Assembly: GCF_000466485.1 (NCBI RefSeq)
Contig: NZ_KE992934.1
Location: 1-45,990 of the forward strand
DNA: 45,990 bases
From: [Clostridium] symbiosum ATCC 14940
GTDB taxonomy: Bacteria > Bacillota > Clostridia > Lachnospirales > Lachnospiraceae
Direction: 5' to 3'
A program made the position numbers and the translations under genes. Below, in pieces: positions 34,267 to 42,183 of this stretch. Position 1 is the stretch's first letter. Each line of letters starts with the position of its first letter. A model generated the notes under the pieces. It did not search any database. It saw only the letters and a list, made by a program, of their open reading frames with translations, and was not told where the DNA came from.

Positions 34267-35434
34267 ATTAGCTTTAAAAAGTATATGGAGCAATAAGATG
34301 CGCTCCTTCCTGACCATGCTGGGAATCATCATAGGTGTTGCCGCCGTCATCATCCTGGTAGGGCTGGTCAACGGCCAGATGTCATATATGACTGAGAGCT
34401 TTTCCGGTATGGGAACCAATCAGATAACGGTAAACCTGGTAAATCTGAGCACCAGATCGGTATCGGCAGATCAGATGTATGAATTTTATGAGGATAACGA
34501 ACAATACTTCGGACAGATGTCGCCCAGCGTAAGCGTAAACGGAACGGTGAAATCAGGCAATGAATCCCTGACCAGCACCTCCATCACAGGCGTCAGCGAG
34601 GAATATCTGGATTTGAAGAGCCAGGAGCTGCAGGCAGGCCGTTTTATCCAGTATTCAGATATCCTGTCCAGACAGAAGGTCTGCGTAATCGGTTATTATC
34701 TGGCGAATGAGCTTTACGGGGGAGCATCCAAAGCGCTTGGACAGACGCTCAAGGTCAATGGCCAGGCCTACGAGATTGTAGGCTGTGTGGAGCGCCAGAC
34801 CAGCGAAAGCGATAACGTGGATGAGGGAGGCAGCGACGATTTTATTTACATCCCCTATACGGCGGCGATGAAGCTTTCAAGGAACGGAACAATTAACAAT
34901 TACATATTTACCACGAAGGATACCGGCAATACGGAAACGGTAAAAGCGCTTTTTGATGCGTTTCTGTTCCCTATATTTAAAAACGAAGATCTCTATACGG
35001 TTACGGCCATGAGCGAACTTCTGGATTCCCTGAATTCCATGATAGCAATGATGTCCATGGTACTTGGAGGGATAGCCGGAATCTCCCTTCTGGTGGCCGG
35101 AGTCGGCGTTATGAATATTATGCTTGTATCCGTAACGGAGCGTACACGGGAGATTGGAATCAGAAAATCTCTGGGGGCGAAAAAAAGAACGATCATGCAG
35201 CAATTTGTCATAGAGGCTGCCGTCACAAGCTCGATCGGAGGTGTTATTGGAATCATCCTGGGCTGTGTTCTGACCGGAGCCATCGGAACCCTGATGGGAA
35301 TGACCGCCGTTCCAACGGCCGGCTCCATCCTGCTTTCCTTCAGCGTCTCCGTAGGAATCGGACTTCTGTTTGGCTATATGCCGGCAAGCCGCGCCGCACG
35401 GCTGAATCCTATCGATGCGCTGCGCAGTGAATAA
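34250..35434 (+). CDS. MacB-type ABC transporter permease
   Basis: Membrane permease of about 394 residues with the MacB topology: one span near residues 20-42 (FLTMLGIIIGVAAVIILVG), a large extracytoplasmic domain (about 45-270), then three spans at the C-terminus. NIMLVSVTERTREIGIRKSLGAKKRTI is the conserved cytoplasmic coupling loop; it ends ASRAARLNPIDALRSE. The ATG at 34250 is preferred over the longer reading start at 34196, which lies deep within the ATPase gene. It completes the adaptor-ATPase-permease set. Confidence 0.93.
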   Translation: MRQSFRLALKSIWSNKMRSFLTMLGIIIGVAAVIILVGLVNGQMSYMTESFSGMGTNQITVNLVNLSTRSVSADQMYEFYEDNEQYFGQMSPSVSVNGTVKSGNESLTSTSITGVSEEYLDLKSQELQAGRFIQYSDILSRQKVCVIGYYLANELYGGASKALGQTLKVNGQAYEIVGCVERQTSESDNVDEGGSDDFIYIPYTAAMKLSRNGTINNYIFTTKDTGNTETVKALFDAFLFPIFKNEDLYTVTAMSELLDSLNSMIAMMSMVLGGIAGISLLVAGVGVMNIMLVSVTERTREIGIRKSLGAKKRTIMQQFVIEAAVTSSIGGVIGIILGCVLTGAIGTLMGMTAVPTAGSILLSFSVSVGIGLLFGYMPASRAARLNPIDALRSE

Positions 35435-35452
35435 TGTCTCAGGCAGCGGGAT

Positions 35453-35501
35453 ACTGTTCACAGCCCTGCCAAAAACAGTTCTGCGACCGGCTGTGAACAG
35501 T
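35453..35501. repeat. 13-bp inverted repeat after MacB operon
   Basis: ACTGTTCACAGCC (35453-35465) pairs perfectly with GGCTGTGAACAGT (35489-35501) across a 23-nt loop that itself contains ACAGTTCTG. There is no U-run. A related half-site CGGCTGTGAATAGTA occurs at 39176-39190. Confidence 0.75.
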
Positions 35502-35543
35502 AACGAAAGCGGACCCGCCCTTGCGGCTTCAGCGAAATCTTTA

Positions 35544-35572
35544 TTGATATTGTCTCCGGACCGTGCTAAAAT
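35544..35572 (+). promoter_or_regulatory. Promoter for dipeptidase gene
   Basis: TTGATA, 17-nt spacer, TAAAAT, with TGC before the -10. GCTAAAATCAG occurs twice (35565-35575 and 35586-35596), 21 bp apart; the first covers the -10, the second runs into the AGGAGG ribosome site. Confidence 0.65.
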
Positions 35573-35609
35573 CAGCCTATAAGAAGCTAAAATCAGGAGG
35601 AAACGTGCC

Positions 35610-36593
35610 ATGAAATTTATTGACATGCACTGTGATACAATCTCGTCTATTTATCTTGACAGAATGGGCGGAGAAGTGAAAAAGTTAAGGGAGAATAACG
35701 GCCATGTGGATCTGGCCAGGCTGAAAAAGGGCGGCTGCCTTGCGCAGAATTTCGCCCTTTTTACTATACTGAAAAAAGATCCGGATCCCTACGGTTTTGC
35801 GAGAGGCGCCTGCAGACTGTTCAAGGAGGAACTGGCGGAAAATGACGATATGATACGCCAGGCCGTCACAGTTGAGGAGATTCTCCGGAATGACCGCGAC
35901 GGAAGAATGTCAGGCGTGCTTACGATCGAAGAGGGCGGAATCTGCAACGGCAGTACGGACGTGCTTCGGGATTTTTACCGCGAAGGCGTCAGAATGATGA
36001 CTTTGACCTGGAATTATGAAAATGATCTGGCCTATCCAAATAAGGTGGATATGAACACGGGAATATCGATGCCGGAGTCGGAGCATGGACTTAAGAAAAA
36101 GGGAATCGAATTTGTTGAGCTGATGGAGGAAATCGGAATGGCGGTGGATGTGTCGCATCTCGGGGATGCCGGATTCTGGGACGTGGCTGAGATTATGAAG
36201 AAGCCGTTTGCGGCCAGCCATTCGAATGCCAGGGCAATAGCAGGGCATACCAGGAACCTGACGGATGAGATGATCCGTACCATGGCGGAGCGCGGAGGGG
36301 TGATGGGAATTAATTACTGCCCCGTATTTCTGGATGACAGGGAAGACGGCGGCACGAGTTGCATCAGCGCTATGGTGCGCCATATTAAACATATCAGAAA
36401 TGTGGGCGGGATCGAATGCATTGGACTGGGTTCGGATTTCGACGGTATTTCGGGCACACTCGAGATAGATTCCCCGTCAGCTGTCCATCTGCTGGAGGAA
36501 GCGCTTTACCGGAACGGCTTTACACAGACCGAGGTGGAAAAAATTTTCTACCGTAATGTCCTGCGTTTTTACGGCGATGTATGGAAAAAGTAA
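35610..36593 (+). CDS. Membrane dipeptidase (peptidase M19)
   Basis: Zinc-dependent dipeptidase of the renal dipeptidase family, 327 residues, no signal peptide seen, so probably cytoplasmic. Metal ligands: His7 and Asp9 in IDMHCDT, the bridging Glu in TIEEGG, and later His in DVSHLGD and in FAASHSNARA. The C-terminal GLGSDFDGI completes the family signature. It hydrolyses L-Xaa-D/L-Xaa dipeptides, possibly for peptide nutrition or wall-peptide recycling. It has its own promoter and AGGAGG site and appears monocistronic. Confidence 0.93.
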   Translation: MKFIDMHCDTISSIYLDRMGGEVKKLRENNGHVDLARLKKGGCLAQNFALFTILKKDPDPYGFARGACRLFKEELAENDDMIRQAVTVEEILRNDRDGRMSGVLTIEEGGICNGSTDVLRDFYREGVRMMTLTWNYENDLAYPNKVDMNTGISMPESEHGLKKKGIEFVELMEEIGMAVDVSHLGDAGFWDVAEIMKKPFAASHSNARAIAGHTRNLTDEMIRTMAERGGVMGINYCPVFLDDREDGGTSCISAMVRHIKHIRNVGGIECIGLGSDFDGISGTLEIDSPSAVHLLEEALYRNGFTQTEVEKIFYRNVLRFYGDVWKK

Positions 36594-36650
36594 AATGAAA
36601 CGTAAAATATGTTCCGGTCTTTGAGGGAAAATTAAAGAGAAAGTAAAAAT

Positions 36651-36704
36651 TTTACATTCATTTTACATTCCCATGGTGATGACTTTACATAGATTTGATA
36701 TAGT
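36651..36704 (+). promoter_or_regulatory. PhoP (Pho) box and promoter before Na/Pi cotransporter
   Basis: TTTACA occurs at 36651, 36662 and 36684, that is at 0, 11 and 33 bp: the 11-bp phase of PhoP-box direct repeats (TTHACA-N5). The slot at 22 is degenerate. TATAGT at 36699-36704 is a -10, placing the repeats at about -60 to -22, where PhoP activates in Bacillus. A PhoB/PhoR-like pair is encoded just downstream. Confidence 0.65.
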
Positions 36705-36753
36705 GATGACATACTAAAAAGATAAAAGAAGATAGGATGGGAGAAATAACAGT

Positions 36754-38412
36754 ATGTCAATCACAGATTTGGGAATGATTTTTCAGTTTATCGGGGGACT
36801 GGGAATGTTCCTTTACGGTATGGGGGCAATGGCCGACGGCCTTCAGAAATTTGCGGGCAACCGGCTCCAGAAGCTGCTTGGAATCCTGACAACCAACCGG
36901 GTCCTCGGCGTTCTGGTGGGAGCGGGCGTCACGGCTATTATTCAGAGCAGTTCCGCAACTACCGTCATGGTAGTCGGCTTTGTCAATGCCGGAATTATTA
37001 ATCTGCTGCAGGCAACCGGCATCATCATGGGAGCCAATATCGGTACGACGGTGACAAGCTGGATCGTATCGATGAGCGAATGGGGCGAAGTGCTGAAGCC
37101 GGAATTCTTTGCCCCCGTTCTGTTCGGGGCAGGCGCCTTTATCACACTGTTTGCAAAGAGCCATAAGAAAAAGGAAGGCGCTGAAATTCTGATCGGTTTT
37201 GCCCTGCTTTTCATCGGGCTTTCCTTTATGTCAGGCGCGATTAAGCCATACCGGGATGCGCCGATTTTCTCAGAAGCGTTCCGTGTTCTTGGGCAGAATC
37301 CGATTCTCGGCATTTTAACAGGACTTGTAGTTACGGCTGTGATTCAGAGCAGCTCGGCATCGGTGGGAATTCTTCAGACTCTTGCCATCAACGGAATGGT
37401 AAACTGGCAGTCGGCTATCTTTATCACCCTCGGCCAGAATATCGGAACCTGTGTGACGGCTCTTTTATCCTGTATCGGAACCTCCCGTACCGCAAAGAGA
37501 GCAGCGGTGATTCATCTTCTTTTCAACGTATTCGGCACGGTGATTTTCGGCTTTGCCATGTTCTTTATATTTATTGCCAATCCGGCCTTTGCTTCATCCA
37601 CGGCGGACAGTGTTGGAATATCCGTATTCCATACAATTTTCAATATAACTAATACGGTACTTCTGTTCCCGTTTGCCGGACTGCTTGTGAAAGCGTCCGA
37701 TATCCTGGTGAGAAAAGGAACAGAAAAACCGGTATCCACGGTGGAAGCAGATATGGTGCGCCATCTGGACGACAGAATTCTGGAGACACCGTCATTTGCC
37801 ATCGAGAACGCCGGCCACGAAATCATCAACATGGCTAAAATCTCACTTGCAAACGTAAAAATTGCAACGGCAGCTCTTCTGGAAGAGAATGAAGCGTTCT
37901 GCAGAGAAGTCTTTGAAAATGAAGAAACCATTGACCGCATGGAGAAAATTCTTACGGAATATCTGCTTAAAATTAATAACCTTTCCTTGAATGACGAGCA
38001 GCATTTACTGGTCAAGAATATGTATTACACGATTGGCAACCTGGAACGAATCGGGGATCACTCGGAAAACCTGGCCGAACTGGCAAGGAAGCGGATGGAT
38101 ACCCACTGTTCCTTTACAGATTCGGGGTTAAAGGAGTTAAAAGAAATCTCGGATGCGGCTATTCAGGCGGTAGAATGTTCCATCGATGCAAGAGCGGAAA
38201 AAGAAATGATGAAAATCAGGCAAACCGCCAGGTGGGAGGAAACAGTGGATAACCTTGAAGAAGAACTCAGGGAAAGCCATATGGACCGGCTTTCCAACAG
38301 TGAATGCACTGTCGAAAGCGGGGTTATTTTCCTCGATGCCATAGCCAATTATGAACGAATCGCCGACCACGCAAAGAACGTCGCAGGATATGTAAAGGAA
38401 GAGATGCAATGA
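36754..38412 (+). CDS. Na/Pi cotransporter family protein with PhoU domain
   Basis: Sodium-dependent phosphate transporter of the NptA/SLC34-like family, 552 residues. Two inverted repeats each carry the QSSS motif: TAIIQSSSATTVMVVGF and TAVIQSSSASVGILQ. Eight or so spans occupy 1-310. The C-terminal cytoplasmic part (about 345-545) is a PhoU-like four-helix region with ERIGDHSENLAELA and YERIADHAKNVA. It overlaps the response-regulator gene by ATGA and lies behind a PhoP box, so phosphate-limitation control is likely. Export under excess phosphate is an alternative for PhoU-fused members. Confidence 0.93.
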   Translation: MSITDLGMIFQFIGGLGMFLYGMGAMADGLQKFAGNRLQKLLGILTTNRVLGVLVGAGVTAIIQSSSATTVMVVGFVNAGIINLLQATGIIMGANIGTTVTSWIVSMSEWGEVLKPEFFAPVLFGAGAFITLFAKSHKKKEGAEILIGFALLFIGLSFMSGAIKPYRDAPIFSEAFRVLGQNPILGILTGLVVTAVIQSSSASVGILQTLAINGMVNWQSAIFITLGQNIGTCVTALLSCIGTSRTAKRAAVIHLLFNVFGTVIFGFAMFFIFIANPAFASSTADSVGISVFHTIFNITNTVLLFPFAGLLVKASDILVRKGTEKPVSTVEADMVRHLDDRILETPSFAIENAGHEIINMAKISLANVKIATAALLEENEAFCREVFENEETIDRMEKILTEYLLKINNLSLNDEQHLLVKNMYYTIGNLERIGDHSENLAELARKRMDTHCSFTDSGLKELKEISDAAIQAVECSIDARAEKEMMKIRQTARWEETVDNLEEELRESHMDRLSNSECTVESGVIFLDAIANYERIADHAKNVAGYVKEEMQ

Positions 38413-39131
38413 AACATTTAATTTATGTGATAGAAGATGATGAGAATATCAGGAACCTGATCTGTGTGGCTCTGGAAAATTTCGGACACCGCTCGGAGGG
38501 CTTTGAGACGGCGGAGGAAGCGCTGGAGCGCCTCGGCAGTATCATGAAACGCGGAAAAGAAGCCTACAGGGAGCTTCCGTCCATGTTTATCTTTGACTGG
38601 ATGCTTCCCGGCATGGATGGGATGACTGCAATCGGAAAGGTCAGGGAATTGGAGCCGCTCAAAGGCACGCCGGTTCTGATGTTGACTGCAAAGGATCGGG
38701 AAACCGATATCGTAATGGGACTTGATAACGGGGCGGACGATTATATGACAAAGCCGTTCGGGATTCTGGAACTTTCGGCCCGGGTCAGAAATCTGCTGAA
38801 GCGATCCGGCACGGTCAGGGAGGAAAGCACCTGTCTGGCGGCCGGTGATGTAAAAATCGACAAGGAGACAAGGGAAGTGGTCTCCTGCGGTGAAAAGGTT
38901 GAACTCACCCTGAAGGAATTTGAGCTTTTAAGCTATCTGATGGAGCATATGAACCGGGTGGTGACAAGGGATGAACTTCTGGACAATATCTGGGGCTATG
39001 ATTATGACGGCGAGACCAGGACACTCGATATGCATATCAAGACACTCAGGCAGAAGCTTAAGGATGCGGGACAGCAGATAAAGACAGTCCGCGGAGTGGG
39101 ATACCGTTTCCTGAAAGAAAAGGAACGATAA
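38409..39131 (+). CDS. PhoB/PhoP-like OmpR-family response regulator
   Basis: 240 residues: receiver domain with Asp10-Asp11 and phosphoacceptor Asp63 in FIFDWMLPGMDGM, MLTAKD for the switch Thr and Lys region, then the winged-helix output (about 140-235) with LTLKEFELLSYLMEHMNRVVTRDELL and TLDMHIKTLRQKLKD. Between beta-2 and beta-3 is an extended loop GSIMKRGKEAYRELP common in clostridial relatives. Translationally coupled to the phosphate transporter by ATGA. A stem-loop repeat begins on its CGA-TAA end. It probably binds the PhoP box at 36651. Confidence 0.92.
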   Translation: MKHLIYVIEDDENIRNLICVALENFGHRSEGFETAEEALERLGSIMKRGKEAYRELPSMFIFDWMLPGMDGMTAIGKVRELEPLKGTPVLMLTAKDRETDIVMGLDNGADDYMTKPFGILELSARVRNLLKRSGTVREESTCLAAGDVKIDKETREVVSCGEKVELTLKEFELLSYLMEHMNRVVTRDELLDNIWGYDYDGETRTLDMHIKTLRQKLKDAGQQIKTVRGVGYRFLKEKER

Positions 39132-39174
39132 CCTGCACGCTCCGCGATGCACAGAAACGGTAAAAATACCGTTT
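39126..39174 (+). repeat. Stem-loop repeat element copy 3 plus hairpin, between regulator and kinase
   Basis: Starts on the regulator stop codon with CGATAACCTGCACGC-TCC-GCGATGCACAG, then AAACGGTA-AAAA-TACCGTTT (39155-39174), an 8-bp hairpin with a short T-run. The part GATGCACAGAAACGG recurs with one change at 42046-42060, again followed by an A-loop hairpin. It could lower kinase expression relative to the regulator. Confidence 0.7.
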
Positions 39175-39255
39175 TACGGCTGTGAATAGTAGCCATAAAA
39201 TCACAGTAAATTACCGGGCTCCACAGTTAATAAAGATACGGGGAGGGACAGATTT

Positions 39256-40656
39256 ATGCGGAAAGCCATATTAAAAAAATTTATTCAGCTGCTGTTTCTG
39301 GCTCTTGCCCTGAATACGTTTATCTTTTATGTGGTCACAAGCAGTATGCTGCTCAAAAAAACACGCTCCAATATGATGTTTGCTTTGGAGACGGCGGACA
39401 GCCTCTTTGATTATTCCGACGATTTGCAGGAACAGGCAGGGATGCTGAAAAAAGTAGCCGATATGAACCAGAGCCGTTTTACGATTGTTAAAAAAGACGG
39501 CACGGTCGAGGTGGATACAGAGGTAAGCAATGCGGCAGCCATGGAGAACCATATGGAGCGTGAGGAGGTAAAGGAAGCTCTCCAGTATGGAAGCGGACAC
39601 TCTATCCGGAAGTCGGAGACCCTTGGAATCCAGATGCTCTATGTGGCCAGAATGTCGTCGAACGGCGAATACATATTCCGGCTGGCATCCCCATATTCGG
39701 GAATGCAGGAATATCTGATCATGCTGCTGCCGGCCGTGCTGCTGAGCTTCGCCATTGCATTTTTTGCCTCCTCCATGGAAGCGGAGCGATTTTCACAATC
39801 CATCACCAGACCCCTACAGGATATCTCGAGGGAGATGATGAAAGTGGACGGGGATTATGCGGATCTGCATTTTGACCGGTGTCCTTACCAGGAAATCAAT
39901 GTAATCGCCGATACGACGACAAAAATGTCCCGCAATGTCAAAGAATATCTGGAACGTCTGGAACAGGAGAAGCAGATACGCCAGGAATTTTTCAGCAATG
40001 CCTCCCATGAATTGAAAACTCCGATTACATCCATCCGGGGATATGTGGAGCTGCTGGAAAGCGGTATGGCTCTGAATGAGGAGACAACCCATGATTTCCT
40101 GAAGAGAATTAAGAAGGAAGCCATGAGAATGACAAGCCTTGTGGATGACATTCTGATGATCTCCAGGCTGGAATCAAGGGGAGCCAAAACGGAAATCGTT
40201 ACAATCCAGGTGGCGGATCTGCTGGAGGAGACGGTTTCCTCCCTGGCTACCCAGGCGGCGGAACGTGGCGTTGTGATTCATAAGCAGTTTGAGTCCTTTG
40301 CCATCAGGGCCGATTTGAGACAGATGAATGAGCTGTGCATGAACCTGATCGGCAATGCGGTAAAATACAACAATACGGACGGGGAAATATGGGTAGAGGC
40401 GCGCAGGGAAAACACAGACTTTGTCCTGGCTGTAAGGGACAGCGGTGTGGGGATACCGCAGGAAAGCCTGAACCGCATCTTTGAACGTTTCTACCGGGTG
40501 GATAAAGGACGCAGCCGAAAACAGGGCGGTACGGGATTGGGACTGGCTATTGTCAAGCATGTCGTAAACTATTACCACGGAACGGTTCGGGTGGAATCTG
40601 AAATCGGAAAAGGAAGTACGTTTACCGTCCGTCTGCCGGTTGCGGTGCAGCCGTAA
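39256..40656 (+). CDS. PhoR-like sensor histidine kinase
   Basis: Membrane kinase of 466 residues. Span one about 11-30, an extracytoplasmic domain of roughly 120 residues, span two about 155-175, a HAMP-like linker, HisKA with His251 in FSNASHELKTPITS, and an HATPase_c domain with N-box NLIGNAVKYNN, DSGVGIP, FERFYRVDKGRSR and GGTGLGLAIVKH. It pairs with the preceding OmpR-type regulator after a 124-bp gap holding a hairpin repeat. GGGGAGGG precedes the ATG. Together they are the probable phosphate-responsive pair controlling the cotransporter. Confidence 0.92.
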   Translation: MRKAILKKFIQLLFLALALNTFIFYVVTSSMLLKKTRSNMMFALETADSLFDYSDDLQEQAGMLKKVADMNQSRFTIVKKDGTVEVDTEVSNAAAMENHMEREEVKEALQYGSGHSIRKSETLGIQMLYVARMSSNGEYIFRLASPYSGMQEYLIMLLPAVLLSFAIAFFASSMEAERFSQSITRPLQDISREMMKVDGDYADLHFDRCPYQEINVIADTTTKMSRNVKEYLERLEQEKQIRQEFFSNASHELKTPITSIRGYVELLESGMALNEETTHDFLKRIKKEAMRMTSLVDDILMISRLESRGAKTEIVTIQVADLLEETVSSLATQAAERGVVIHKQFESFAIRADLRQMNELCMNLIGNAVKYNNTDGEIWVEARRENTDFVLAVRDSGVGIPQESLNRIFERFYRVDKGRSRKQGGTGLGLAIVKHVVNYYHGTVRVESEIGKGSTFTVRLPVAVQP

Positions 40657-40662
40657 CAGTAA

Positions 40663-40696
40663 TTTATTTAACAGGAAAGTTCTCCTGTTAAATAAA
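40663..40696. repeat. 14-bp inverted repeat after kinase gene
   Basis: TTTATTTAACAGGA and TCCTGTTAAATAAA form a perfect 14-bp stem with a 6-nt loop. The following bases are AACC, so it is not a standard terminator. It may protect the 3' end or be part of the local repeat set; GTAACAGT lies just before it. Confidence 0.7.
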
Positions 40697-40737
40697 AACC
40701 GCTCCGCGGAGGAACGCGCCCGCGGGATTCGTTCTTG

Positions 40738-40782
40738 TACCTTCGAAACGGGTATTTTAACCTGCTTCGAAGGTATTTTTTA
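40738..40782 (+). terminator. Terminator after Pho cluster
   Basis: TACCTTCGAA and TTCGAAGGTA pair over 10 bp, with a partial inner stem CGGGT/ACCTG, followed by TTTTTTA. Ends the transporter-regulator-kinase transcript. Confidence 0.85.
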
Positions 40783-40832
40783 GTCTTTTGCACTTTAATA
40801 CGTTGATTTTTTAGGAATTTAAACAAATGAAA

Positions 40833-40861
40833 TTGACTCCGGGCAAAAAGTGTAGTATGAT
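40833..40861 (+). promoter_or_regulatory. Promoter for ABC importer operon
   Basis: TTGACT, 17-nt spacer, TATGAT: 5 of 6 in each hexamer. Transcription would begin near 40868. This lies within the longer open frame starting at 40827 and so supports the ATG at 40914 as the real start. Confidence 0.75.
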
Positions 40862-40913
40862 ATGTTTTAATTCCAGTCTGGATATGAATTTGAAACAATC
40901 AGGAGGAGAGATT

Positions 40914-41939
40914 ATGAAAAAAACTAAAAAAATTATGGCCCTTGTTATGGCAGGACTTATGGCAGCATCCATGACAGCCTGCCAAACGAAGACAGAACCG
41001 CAGCCGACCGGCGGACAGAGTGAATCAGCGTCAGCAGAGGCGCCGGCTGGCACAGAAGCACCGGCAGATGCAGGAAAAACTTATAAAATCGGTATTATCC
41101 AGCTGACACAGCATGCCGCTCTTGACAAGACGAATGAAGGCTTTGTGGCAGCCCTCAAGGATGCCGGATTAGACTGTGAGATTGATCAGCAGAATGCTTC
41201 CGGCGACCAGTCGGCATGCCAGACGATTGCCGAGACACTTGTAAATAACGGAAATGACCTGATTTTTGCAATTGCAACACCGGCGGCACAGGCCGTGGCA
41301 GGTGTTACCGAGACAATCCCGATTCTCTGCAGCGCGGTTACGGATCCGGCGGCTTCCGGTCTTGTGGAGAGCAATGAAAAGCCAAACTGTAATGTATCGG
41401 GCACATCCGACCTGACACCGGTTAAAGAGCAGATTGATTTAATGCAGAAGATTATGCCTGATGTTAAGAGCGTAGGCCTTCTCTATTGTTCGGCAGAGTC
41501 CAACTCCGTACTTCAGATTGATATGGCAAAGGAAGCTCTTGAAACGGCAGGAATTGCTTATAAGGATTATACGGTTTCATCCTCCAACGAGATTCAGACT
41601 GTAGTGGAATCCATGGTCGGAAACGTAGACTGCATCTATGCGCCGACGGATAACATGATTGCAGCCGGCATGACGACAGTGGCTATGGTTGCCAATGAAA
41701 ACAAGATTCCGGTTATCTGCGGTGAAGAGGGTATGGTAGACGCCGGCGGACTTGCTACATACGGTATTGACTATTACCAGTTAGGATATATGGCAGGCGA
41801 ACAGGCTGTGGATATCCTTACAAAAGGAGCAGATATTAAGGAAATGCCAATCGGCTACCTGGATGCTTCCAAATGCGCTCTGAAGATAAATGAGGAGACG
41901 GCTGCCGAACTCGGTATCGACGTATCAAACATTAAGTAA
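40914..41939 (+). CDS. ABC importer substrate-binding lipoprotein (TrpX-like)
   Basis: Lipoprotein of 341 residues; ATG 40914 has AGGAGG at 40901-40906 and begins a signal ending MTAC (lipid Cys23), followed by a Ser/Ala/Glu/Pro linker. The mature part, TYKIGIIQLTQHAALDKTNEGFVAALKDAG onward with SGDQSACQTIAETLVNN and YAPTDNMIAAG, is the ABC_sub_bind (COG2984) family used by TrpXYZ-type importers. Those transport tryptophan or related amino acids in some Firmicutes; the substrate here cannot be read from sequence. No T-box is visible in the short leader. Confidence 0.9.
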   Translation: MKKTKKIMALVMAGLMAASMTACQTKTEPQPTGGQSESASAEAPAGTEAPADAGKTYKIGIIQLTQHAALDKTNEGFVAALKDAGLDCEIDQQNASGDQSACQTIAETLVNNGNDLIFAIATPAAQAVAGVTETIPILCSAVTDPAASGLVESNEKPNCNVSGTSDLTPVKEQIDLMQKIMPDVKSVGLLYCSAESNSVLQIDMAKEALETAGIAYKDYTVSSSNEIQTVVESMVGNVDCIYAPTDNMIAAGMTTVAMVANENKIPVICGEEGMVDAGGLATYGIDYYQLGYMAGEQAVDILTKGADIKEMPIGYLDASKCALKINEETAAELGIDVSNIK

Positions 41940-41955
41940 TTATCAGACTTGACTT

Positions 41956-41999
41956 TTTCAGGGGACGGCTTATCATAATCAATAAGCGGTCCCCTGAAA
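41956..41999 (+). terminator. Intercistronic hairpin after substrate-binding gene
   Basis: TTTCAGGGGAC pairs with GTCCCCTGAAA and, inside, GGCTTAT/ATAAGC continue the stem, giving about 17 bp. It lacks a following U-run. Such hairpins between the binding-protein gene and the permease gene usually stabilise the upstream mRNA, so that the binding protein is made in excess. Confidence 0.65.
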
Positions 42000-42183
42000 G
42001 CGGAATATACGTTACAGTTCTGTCTTCGGCCAAACTGCAACAAATGATGCGCAGAAACGGCAAAAAACGCCGAAAAAACAGCGAAAACACCCCGCGGAAT
42101 ACATTTAGGCTGAACGGTTACGAGTATACGGTATCTGAGCCGGAAAAAGGAATTTAGAAAAGATATATCGGAGGAAACAGTAG

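Noticed and set aside
40663-40696. 14-bp inverted repeat as the terminator of the kinase gene
   Set aside because: No U-run follows; the hairpin at 40738-40782 with TTTTTT is the better terminator.
40827-40913. 29-residue N-terminal extension of the substrate-binding lipoprotein
   Set aside because: It contains the promoter hexamers and precedes AGGAGG; the lipoprotein signal starts at 40914.
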